From Actinospica robiniae DSM 44927 (GTDB lineage: Bacteria > Actinomycetota > Actinomycetes > Streptomycetales > Catenulisporaceae), in contig NZ_KI632511.1 of the NCBI RefSeq assembly GCF_000504285.1, forward strand, positions 5,934,154 through 5,998,153: DNA of 64,000 bases, in the 5' to 3' direction. The position numbers were made by a program, and so were the translations under genes. Below are positions 20,223 to 27,372 of this stretch, one piece after another; position 1 is the first letter of the stretch; each line of letters begins with the position of its first letter. Under the pieces are notes generated by a model. The model was not told where the DNA came from. It did not search any database and saw only the letters and a list, made by a program, of their open reading frames with translations.

Positions 20223-20364
20223 GTTCCACGTGGAACCGCCGGCGGACGACCCGCTTTTGCCGTTCCACGTGGAACATGACACCTCGACAGGATGCCGGTT
20301 CCACGTGGAACATGAGATCTCGATAGCGCCGGTTCCACGTGGAACGGCATGTTCCACGTGAAAC
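20223..20364. other. parS: Cluster of five parS centromere sites
   Basis: Palindromic sites at 20223-20236, 20262-20275, 20298-20311 and 20332-20345 (all GTTCCACGTGGAAC) and 20351-20364 (GTTCCACGTGAAAC). They fill the rsmG-parA interval. The second and third sites lie in tandem-like units sharing flanks (ATGA, CTCGA, AG, CCG). ParB binds such sites and spreads, making the segregation complex near oriC; CTP-dependent sliding is established for the family. Confidence 0.95.
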
Positions 20365-20421
20365 ATGGGAGCGCAAGCAAGGGCACCTAGGCATCGACGA
20401 CGGATGCGACGAGGGGACACG

Positions 20422-21693
20422 ATGGTCGCGCGATCCGAAGGCCATCCCACTAGGGGTCCCGGAAACGGTGACCAATTAAGCAGCGGCGTTCCACTGCCTC
20501 GCGGGTGGCGCCTGCAAGAATCTCTGGAAGCGGAAAGCGTGCCACCGGACGGCTTCAGCTGGACATGGCATTCGGACGCTCCGGGCAGTCAACCGCGGGA
20601 AGCTGAACGAGCCGTCGCGCCGGCGACGGAGGAAGAGAGTTGGCCGATGCCGTACGACCAGCCGATCGGGTCGGGTGCATACCTCCAGCAGGCGCCGACC
20701 GAGGTGGACACCGACACGCTGCACGGGGGTCGTCGGGCGCCTGCAGCCGACAGCGCCGGCGATACGCCCATCGCACGAGAAGCGGAAGCGGCCATCGCCG
20801 CCATGTCGCGCAACGTCCAGCCGCTACCGCGTCCGGCCCACACCCGCGTCATGGTGGTGGCCAACCAGAAGGGCGGCGTGGGTAAGACCACGACGACCGT
20901 CAACATCGCCGCGTCGCTGGCGCAGTTGGGTGCCAAGGTTCTGGTGGTCGACCTCGACCCGCAGGGCAACGCGTCCACTGCCCTGGGCATCGAGCACCAC
21001 GCCGATGTGCCTTCGATCTATGACGTGCTGATCGAGCGCTACAGCATGGAAGAGATCGTGCAGCCGGTGGAGGACATCCCCGGGCTCTACTGCGCTCCCG
21101 CCACGATCGACCTTGCTGGTGCGGAGATCGAGCTGGTGTCCATGGTGGCTCGCGAAAGCCGCCTGCAGCGGTCTTTGCAGGTCTACCACGACACCATGGA
21201 CTACATCATCATCGACTGCCCGCCCTCGCTGGGGCTGCTGACGGTCAATGCCCTGGTGGCCGGCAAGGAAGTGCTGATCCCGATCCAGTGCGAGTACTAC
21301 GCGCTGGAAGGTCTGACCCAGCTGATCCGCAACATAGAGCTTGTGCGGGCGCATCTGAACAAGGACCTGCGCATCTCCACGATCCTGCTCACGATGTATG
21401 ACGCCCGTACCCGCCTCGCCTCCCAGGTGGCCGACGAGGTGCGGATGCACTTCCCGGCCGAGGTGCTCAGCACCGCGATTCCGCGTTCGGTGCGGATCTC
21501 GGAGGCGCCCAGCTACAGCCAGACTGTGATGACGTACGACCCGGCTTCCACCGGTGCGCTCGCCTACCGGGAAGCCGCACGGGAAATCGCCGAGCGCTTC
21601 GGCCAGGTTCCCGGGCAACGGTCGACCGATTCCTCGAACTCGCCCACATCGGCGTCGGCCGATGGCTCCACCTTCCGTGAGGTAGCACGATGA
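20422..21693 (+). CDS. parA: Chromosome partitioning ATPase ParA/Soj
   Basis: A 423-residue Walker-type ATPase. The deviant Walker A motif KGGVGKTTT is at about 150-158, Walker A' is VVDLDPQGNAS, and Walker B is YIIIDCPPSLGLL. The first 140 residues are a polar, probably disordered extension with no recognised domain. The frame opens at 20365 within the parS cluster, but ATG 20422 with GAGGGG 6 nt upstream (20411-20416) is the better start. Its stop overlaps the parB start (ATGA). It moves ParB-parS complexes after origin duplication. Confidence 0.95.
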   Translation: MVARSEGHPTRGPGNGDQLSSGVPLPRGWRLQESLEAESVPPDGFSWTWHSDAPGSQPREAERAVAPATEEESWPMPYDQPIGSGAYLQQAPTEVDTDTLHGGRRAPAADSAGDTPIAREAEAAIAAMSRNVQPLPRPAHTRVMVVANQKGGVGKTTTTVNIAASLAQLGAKVLVVDLDPQGNASTALGIEHHADVPSIYDVLIERYSMEEIVQPVEDIPGLYCAPATIDLAGAEIELVSMVARESRLQRSLQVYHDTMDYIIIDCPPSLGLLTVNALVAGKEVLIPIQCEYYALEGLTQLIRNIELVRAHLNKDLRISTILLTMYDARTRLASQVADEVRMHFPAEVLSTAIPRSVRISEAPSYSQTVMTYDPASTGALAYREAAREIAERFGQVPGQRSTDSSNSPTSASADGSTFREVAR

Positions 21694-22709
21694 ACGACCG
21701 TCGGCGAGGGCTCGGCCGTGGCCTGGGCTCGCTGATCCCCACCGGTCCCGAGGGCGACGAGGCGCCCGACGCGAGCTCCGCGCCGGCTCCCGTCCCCTCA
21801 CGCCGGCTTCCGCTGGGCGAGGTCTACCGGCCGGAGGCCGAGGAGGCGGAAGCGCCGAGCGAGATGTTCCACGTGGAACCGAGACTCGTCGCTGGTGCCT
21901 ACTTCGCCGAACTTCCGCTCTCCGCCATCGTTCCGAACGCGCGTCAGCCGCGTGAGTACTTCGATGAGGACGAACTCGCCGAGCTCGGTCAGTCCATCCG
22001 CGAGGTCGGTCTGCTGCAGCCGATCGTGGTGCGCAAGACCGGCGAGGACAAGTACGAACTCATCATGGGGGAGCGGCGTTTCCGCGCTTCCCAGTCGATC
22101 GGGCTCGCCGAGATCCCGGCGATCGTGCGGCAGACCGAAGACGAGCGGATGCTGCTCGACGCGTTGCTGGAGAACATGCAGCGCGCCCAGCTGAATCCGC
22201 TGGAAGAAGCCGCGGCCTTCGACCAGTTGCTCAAGGACTTCCGCTGCACGCACGACGAGCTCGCCAGCAAGGTCGGCCGCTCCCGCGCGTACATCAGCAA
22301 TACGCTGCGCCTGCTGCGGCTCTCCCCCTCGGTGCAGGTGAAGATCTCGGCCGGGACGGTCTCGGCCGGGCACGCCAAGGCGCTGTGCAGTCTGGAGACG
22401 CACACGGCCCAGGACGAGATCGCGCAGCGCATCATCGCCGAGGGGCTCTCGGTGCGCACGGTCGAGGAGATCGTGCAGACCTTCGGAGCCGAGCGGCCGC
22501 GCAAGCAGCGCAAGGCGCGGGCCGGCAGCCGGATCGCGCCGGAGGTGACCGAGTTGGCCGACCGGCTCTCGGATCGCTACGACACCCGCGTCACCGTGAA
22601 CGTCGGCGGACGGATCGGGAAGGTCATCGTCGAGTTCGGCTCGATCGAGGACCTCGACCGCATCCTTGAGATGATCGCTCCCGGCGAACGGGTGCGCGCC
22701 AGCTCATAG
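21690..22709 (+). CDS. parB: Chromosome partitioning protein ParB/Spo0J
   Basis: A 339-residue ParB CTPase clamp. The N-terminal [13 protein letters not shown] is the ParA-stimulating motif. The CTP-binding region has [21 protein letters not shown] and the GERRFRAS motif (about residues 128-135). The helix-turn-helix binding parS covers [17 protein letters not shown], and the C-terminal dimerisation domain reads [22 protein letters not shown]. It overlaps parA by 4 nt. A parS site sits inside the gene. Confidence 0.97.
   Translation: MNDRRRGLGRGLGSLIPTGPEGDEAPDASSAPAPVPSRRLPLGEVYRPEAEEAEAPSEMFHVEPRLVAGAYFAELPLSAIVPNARQPREYFDEDELAELGQSIREVGLLQPIVVRKTGEDKYELIMGERRFRASQSIGLAEIPAIVRQTEDERMLLDALLENMQRAQLNPLEEAAAFDQLLKDFRCTHDELASKVGRSRAYISNTLRLLRLSPSVQVKISAGTVSAGHAKALCSLETHTAQDEIAQRIIAEGLSVRTVEEIVQTFGAERPRKQRKARAGSRIAPEVTELADRLSDRYDTRVTVNVGGRIGKVIVEFGSIEDLDRILEMIAPGERVRASS
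21866..21879. other. parS site inside parB
   Basis: GTTCCACGTGGAAC lies in the parB coding sequence and encodes part of MFHVEP (residues 59-64) in the linker before the CTP domain. It is a perfect match to four sites of the upstream cluster. Confidence 0.85.
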
Positions 22710-22722
22710 CCGCACCACCACC

Positions 22723-22772
22723 TCCGCAGCCCGCGCCGCCGCGAACCGCTTCGCGGCGGCGCGGGCTGCGGA
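22723..22772. terminator. 23-bp perfect hairpin after parB
   Basis: 22723-22745 and 22750-22772 are exact reverse complements with a 4-nt loop. It begins 14 nt after the parB stop and precedes trxB by 65 nt. No U tract follows, but a stem this long should block or pause transcription. Confidence 0.75.
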
Positions 22773-22837
22773 ATAGGCGCCCCCGAGGCGCCGTTTGCAT
22801 CCACGAGAAGTTGAAATCGGAGAGAGGGCAGCAGGCC

Positions 22838-23809
22838 GTGCAGGTACCAGAGGGAAGCGAAGTCCGGAACGTCATCATCATCGGTTCCGGACCCGCGGGG
22901 TACACCGCCGGGATCTACACCGCTCGGGCCGGGCTCCAGCCTCTCCTGTTCGAGGGCTCGGTGACCGCCGGCGGCGCACTGATGAACACCACCGAAGTCG
23001 AGAACTTCCCCGGCTTCCCGGACGGCATCATGGGTCCCGATCTGATGGACGGGCTGCGCAAGCAGGCCGAGCGCTTCGGTGCCGAACTCGTCACCGACGA
23101 CGTCATCGAGGTGGAGCTCGACGGTCCGATCAAGCGCGTGGTGGACGGCAACGGCGATCCGCACTTCGCCAAGACCGTCATCATCGCCACCGGCTCCGGC
23201 TACCGCGAACTCGGTCTGAGCGACGAGAAGCGGCTGTCCGGGCACGGCGTCTCGTGGTGTGCCACGTGTGACGGCTTCTTCTTCCGGGAGAAGGAGATCG
23301 TCGTGGTCGGCGGCGGCGACACCGCGATGGAGGAGGCGACCTTCCTCACCCGCTTCGGGCAGAGCGTCACCATCGTGCACCGCCGGAGCGAGCTGCGCGC
23401 CAGCAAGATCATGCAGGAGCGCGCCTTCGGCAACCCGAAGATCTCGTTCGCCTGGAACAGCGAGGTCGCCGAGATCCTGGGCGAGGACCGGGTCACCGGC
23501 CTCCGCCTGCGCGACACCGTCAACGGCGAAGAGCGCGACATCAAGGCCGACGGCCTGTTCATCGCGATCGGCCACGAACCGCGCAGCACGCTGTTCGCCG
23601 GCCAGATCGACCTGGACGACGAGGGCTACGTGAAGGTCGACGCGCCCAGCACCCGGACCAACCTCGAGGGCGTCTTCGCGTGCGGCGACGTCGTCGACCA
23701 CGTCTACCGTCAGGCGATCACCGCGGCCGGTACCGGCTGCTCGGCCGCGCTCGACGCGGAGCGTTTCCTGGCCGCCCAGGAGCACGCGGAATCCACCCGC
23801 CAGTCCTGA
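22838..23809 (+). CDS. trxB: Thioredoxin reductase
   Basis: A 323-residue NADPH:thioredoxin oxidoreductase. The FAD-binding site [20 protein letters not shown] is near residues 13-31, the redox pair is CATC (about C141 and C144), and the NADPH site [15 protein letters not shown] follows, with the closing [25 protein letters not shown] 22838 with GAGAGGG upstream is preferred over an earlier TTG. It is cotranscribed with trxA, 42 nt apart. Confidence 0.96.
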   Translation: MQVPEGSEVRNVIIIGSGPAGYTAGIYTARAGLQPLLFEGSVTAGGALMNTTEVENFPGFPDGIMGPDLMDGLRKQAERFGAELVTDDVIEVELDGPIKRVVDGNGDPHFAKTVIIATGSGYRELGLSDEKRLSGHGVSWCATCDGFFFREKEIVVVGGGDTAMEEATFLTRFGQSVTIVHRRSELRASKIMQERAFGNPKISFAWNSEVAEILGEDRVTGLRLRDTVNGEERDIKADGLFIAIGHEPRSTLFAGQIDLDDEGYVKVDAPSTRTNLEGVFACGDVVDHVYRQAITAAGTGCSAALDAERFLAAQEHAESTRQS

Positions 23810-23851
23810 CGTTCCACCCACAGAGCAGTTCTCTCACGAAGGAGGCCGCCG

Positions 23852-24178
23852 ATGTCGGCGCTCAAGCAGGTCACGGATGCGACTTTCGACGAGGAAGTCC
23901 TCAGGAGCGGCAAGCCCGTCCTGGTCGACTTCTGGGCCGAGTGGTGCGGCCCGTGCCGCATGGTCGCGCCGATCCTCGAGCAGATCTCGCAGGAGCACGG
24001 TGACAAGCTGGAGATCGTCAAGCTCAACACCGACGAGAATCCGGAAGTCGCGACCAAGTACGGCGTGCTGAACATTCCGATGCTCAACGTCTACGTCAAC
24101 GGCGAGGTCGTCAAGACGATCGTCGGGGCGAAGCCGAAGCGCGTTCTGCTCAAGGACCTCGAAGACTTCATCGGCTGA
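23852..24178 (+). CDS. trxA: Thioredoxin
   Basis: A 108-residue thioredoxin with the WCGPC active site at 31-35 and the cis-proline in NIPMLNVY. It reduces protein disulfides using electrons from TrxB. The ATG is preceded by GAAGGAGG. Its 3' end overlaps the 3' end of the convergent anti-sigma gene by 11 nt. Confidence 0.97.
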   Translation: MSALKQVTDATFDEEVLRSGKPVLVDFWAEWCGPCRMVAPILEQISQEHGDKLEIVKLNTDENPEVATKYGVLNIPMLNVYVNGEVVKTIVGAKPKRVLLKDLEDFIG

Positions 24179-24959
24179 CCGAGACGAGTCCCTCGTCCAG
24201 CACCTGGCTCGTGGAGCCGGGGCAGGAGCCCGCGTACAGCACCGCGTAGAACGTGGTGGTGGATGCGGGCTCTTCGTCGTTCCGGTAGACGACGAGGCTG
24301 GCGTCGCCACCGGAGTAGGCCTCGGGCGCGACCGCCGCGACGGTGTAGCCGGCTCGGGCCGGTGCGCGGAAACACGTCGCCATCGCAGGGGACTTCGGCG
24401 AGGACACGGTGGCCGTGCTCTCGGAGCCCGAAGTGCCGTCCAGGGCCGCGATCACCATCGTCGTCAGCTCTGACTGGCCCATCGGACGCACCGCCCTTGA
24501 CGTCGTCGACCCCGCGGCAGCACCCGCGGGTGCGCCGGCCGAGTTGGAAGTGGAAGCAGTGCCGCCGGCATGGAGCAGGGACGAGAGCGCTACGACCACG
24601 CCGACGATGACGGCGAGTGCCGCCGTCGGTACGACCAGTGGTCTCCACGCTTTGGCTCGCGGGCGACGCTGCTCGGTCCGCGTCTTCTGCTCGGCTTCGG
24701 CGTCGGCCTCCCGCCAGGCCCGCTCCACGGTCGCTTCGAGGCGGATGAGGACCGACTCGGGGATCTCGGGTTCGGGCAGGTCGGCGAGCGAGGTGAGCAG
24801 CCGCCCGAGCTCTTCGATCCGAGCCGAGCAGTCGGCACAGCCCGAGGCGTGCTCCAGCGCGCCCGGAGCGGCCTGCTCCGGGCTGAACGCGCACTCGGAC
24901 ACCCCTTCATCGTCGAGGTGCTCGCTCGCCGCGTCACGGGGCTCCTGCAGGTTTCTCAT
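24168..24959 (-). CDS. Membrane anti-sigma factor (ZAS type, RsmA-like)
   Basis: A 263-residue anti-sigma factor. The N-terminal cytoplasmic part has the zinc-type H-x3-C-x2-C motif (H37, C41, C44, possibly C23), a basic linker leads to one membrane helix (about 107-128), and an extracytoplasmic domain of about 130 residues follows a Ser/Ala/Gly linker. Two cysteines in that domain (near CFRAP and GSCPG) could pair. ATGA overlap with the sigma gene shows coupling. The equivalent of M. tuberculosis rsmA by position. Confidence 0.85.
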   Translation of the reverse strand: MRNLQEPRDAASEHLDDEGVSECAFSPEQAAPGALEHASGCADCSARIEELGRLLTSLADLPEPEIPESVLIRLEATVERAWREADAEAEQKTRTEQRRPRAKAWRPLVVPTAALAVIVGVVVALSSLLHAGGTASTSNSAGAPAGAAAGSTTSRAVRPMGQSELTTMVIAALDGTSGSESTATVSSPKSPAMATCFRAPARAGYTVAAVAPEAYSGGDASLVVYRNDEEPASTTTFYAVLYAGSCPGSTSQVLDEGLVSVSR

Positions 24960-25633
24960 CGGGCACCCCGTTCCTTGCTCTCCGGCGCGGTTGAGGACTC
25001 GGTCAACGGCGCGGCCTTCGGGTCGTTCTGTACTGGGACGTCACGATCCGGTCTCGCGTTCCCGGTCGTGCGGAAGATTTCGGCCTCCCGCAGGATTCCG
25101 GCGAGCTTCGCCCGGCCGCGGGCACAGCGGCTCTTGACCGTCCCGGACGGCACTTGGAGCACTCGCGCCGCCTCCTCCACCGGCAGCCCCTGCACGTCCA
25201 CCAGGACCACGGCGGCGCGCTGGTCGGAGGGGAGCTGCGTCAGAGCCTGTTCGAGTATCAGCCGCAGCGCACGCTGTTCGGCCATGTCGGTCGGGTCCGC
25301 GGTGGCCTCACGCCAGACCGGCGACTCGGGATCGGGGTAGTGCACCGTGGGACGCGCCGCGGCCCGGCGCAAGCGGTCCAGGCTGGCGTTCACGGTGATC
25401 CGGTAGAGCCAGGTGCCCACCGCCGAGTCGCGCCGGAAGCTCGCGGCCGCCTTGAAGGCGGAGAGCGCCGCCTCCTGCAGCGCGTCGGCGGCGTCCTCGG
25501 CGTTCCCGGTGGTCCGCAGCGCCACCGCCCACATCCGGCCGCGGTGGCGCGCGAGTAATTCCCCGAAGGCCTCGCGCTCCCCCGCGAGATGCCTGCGCAG
25601 GCAGTCGAGATCAGCGCTGTCGTCAGGCGCCAT
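24956..25633 (-). CDS. sigM: ECF RNA polymerase sigma factor, SigM-like
   Basis: A 225-residue group IV sigma factor. Sigma region 2 is about residues 20-90 (FGELLARHRGRMWAVALRTTGNAEDAADALQEAALSAFKAA split over helices) and region 4 about 125-180 (LPSDQRAAVVLVDVQGLPVEEAARVLQVPSGTVKSR). The Pro-rich polar tail is unusual in length. By synteny (murJ, pseudokinase, anti-sigma) it corresponds to SigM of mycobacteria. It overlaps the pseudokinase gene by 11 nt and the anti-sigma gene by 4 nt. Confidence 0.9.
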   Translation of the reverse strand: MAPDDSADLDCLRRHLAGEREAFGELLARHRGRMWAVALRTTGNAEDAADALQEAALSAFKAAASFRRDSAVGTWLYRITVNASLDRLRRAAARPTVHYPDPESPVWREATADPTDMAEQRALRLILEQALTQLPSDQRAAVVLVDVQGLPVEEAARVLQVPSGTVKSRCARGRAKLAGILREAEIFRTTGNARPDRDVPVQNDPKAAPLTESSTAPESKERGAR

Positions 25634-27311
25634 AGACGCGGACGTCTATCAGACCGTCCCGATAGCCCTCGGGGGTGCTGGTCGAGGTCACGGCCGACTC
25701 GTACGGCAGCGTGGTGAACAGGACCATCACGTACTGCGTGGTCACCGGGGAGAACTTGACCGCGATGTCCTGGCCGGCCGTCAGCTGGGAGTCGGTGCCC
25801 TGGACCGTGTAGCCGGCCGGACCGGCGGTCTTGGACCAGGTCGGGGAGGCGGACGCCGAAGCGCCGGCCGTCAGCACCTCCACCGTGCCGCCGCTGAACG
25901 GCACCTGGAACTTCACCTCGTCCAGCTCGTGCTGGGCGGCCAGGTCGAAGATCAGCCCTATCCCGCTGCCGCCGGTGTACGAGCCGTTGAAGCTGACGCC
26001 CTGGAGCTGGGTGGTGGTCTTCCAGCCGGTCGTCGAGCTGCCGTCGAACGCCGACTTCGCGGACTTTATCGAGCTCTGCGAGGGGTTCTCGTCCCAGACC
26101 GAGGCGGTGTGGATGCTCAGCTGGGAGCCCACCGTGCCGGGCGGGATGGTGACCGTGCCGACCGACGGCGTGCCGCCGCTGCTGGTGATCGCCGAGGAGC
26201 CGCCGTTTCCGCCGCCGGCGAACTGGAAGGCGGCGAGCGTGGCCAGCGCCAACACCGCGCAGCCGGCCACGGCCAGCACGCCGCGGCGGCGCCAGAACGG
26301 CCCGCCGGCACGGCCGGCGGACGTCGGGGTCCACGACGGCGGGGAGTCGTGCAGCTCGGTGGGGCGCCCGGCCGAGGCCGAGGACATCACGGTGGTCGGC
26401 GCGGACTCGCGGGAACGGCTGCGCGGCAGCACGGAGGTCGGCTCGGCCAGCTCGTCGTGCAGCCGCGGCAGCGAGCGGATCACGTCGGCGAGTTCCTTGA
26501 CCGTGGTGATCGCCGGCGCCGACTCGTCGCCCATGCCCAGGGCCCGGCGCACCGCCGTGTCCACCTGCTTGGGCACCGCGGCGCGGACCTGGGCCGGGCT
26601 GTACGGGCGGTCCAGGGCCGCGTCCCGGGGGGCCGGGGGGAGCGGGAGCTCGCCTTGGGCCTCCGGCCAGAGCGCGGTCAGCGCGGCGTACCAGATCCGG
26701 CCGAGGGCGAGCACGTCCGCGGCGTAGCGGGCCTCCGCCGGGTGTACCTCCGGCGCGTCGCCGCCGAGCGTCGCCTCCACCAGCAGCCCGCGCACCTTGA
26801 CCTGCCCGGCCGCGGTGATCAGCACGGTGGCCGGGTTGAGCGCGCCGTGCGCCACCTCCGCCTCGTGCGCCCGCACCATCGCCTCGGCCGCCTCGCGGAT
26901 CATGGCCGTGGCCTTGGCCGGGCTCAGCGGGCCCTCCTGCAGCCGCTCCCCCAGCTGCTCGGCGCCCGGGACCCACTCGGTGACGATGTAGAGAAGGTCC
27001 TCGTCGCGCACGGCGTCGAGGACCTGGACGAACCGGGCGTCGGCCACCGCCGCGGCGTCCCGGGCGGCTCGGGCGACCTCCTCGAGCAGCGGATGGTCCG
27101 CGGCGATGAGGTCCACCCCGACCTTGCGGTTGAGCAGCTCGTCGACGCCGACCCAGAGCTGCGGGTCCGGTGTGTGGGTGCCGCCGAAGCCGCGAACGAG
27201 GCGCTCGAGCCGGTAGCGGCCGCCGAGACGGCGTCCGGGGGACCACAGCTGTCCCGCGGACACGGTCGTGTCGGTGGGGTTTTCGTCGGGGGTGTCGGCC
27301 AGGGCAGCCAC
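25623..27311 (-). CDS. MurJ-associated pseudokinase with extracytoplasmic domain
   Basis: A 562-residue protein. Residues about 30-290 have a serine/threonine kinase fold (GRYRLERLVRG, IVTEWVPGAEQLGERL, VAHGALNPATVLIT). The lysine position reads KVGVDLI, the HRD loop is replaced by HGALNP and no DFG is present, so it should be catalytically dead. A disordered linker, one membrane helix (344-365) and a beta-rich outer domain (about 395-562, resembling a discoidin/carbohydrate-binding fold) follow. In M. tuberculosis the pseudokinase is fused to MviN and binds FhaA; here it is a separate gene 61 nt after murJ. GTG start with GGGAGGG. Confidence 0.88.
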   Translation of the reverse strand: MAALADTPDENPTDTTVSAGQLWSPGRRLGGRYRLERLVRGFGGTHTPDPQLWVGVDELLNRKVGVDLIAADHPLLEEVARAARDAAAVADARFVQVLDAVRDEDLLYIVTEWVPGAEQLGERLQEGPLSPAKATAMIREAAEAMVRAHEAEVAHGALNPATVLITAAGQVKVRGLLVEATLGGDAPEVHPAEARYAADVLALGRIWYAALTALWPEAQGELPLPPAPRDAALDRPYSPAQVRAAVPKQVDTAVRRALGMGDESAPAITTVKELADVIRSLPRLHDELAEPTSVLPRSRSRESAPTTVMSSASAGRPTELHDSPPSWTPTSAGRAGGPFWRRRGVLAVAGCAVLALATLAAFQFAGGGNGGSSAITSSGGTPSVGTVTIPPGTVGSQLSIHTASVWDENPSQSSIKSAKSAFDGSSTTGWKTTTQLQGVSFNGSYTGGSGIGLIFDLAAQHELDEVKFQVPFSGGTVEVLTAGASASASPTWSKTAGPAGYTVQGTDSQLTAGQDIAVKFSPVTTQYVMVLFTTLPYESAVTSTSTPEGYRDGLIDVRVYGA

Positions 27312-27372
27312 GGCCCTCCCTCACGGTTTTCTTGCGGCGGTTCGGTCGTTCGCTTCCCGCCCCATGCTAGTG

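Noticed and set aside
20223-20364. Regularly spaced palindromes as a CRISPR array
   Set aside because: The repeats are 14-bp parS palindromes with short, partly duplicated spacers and no cas genes.
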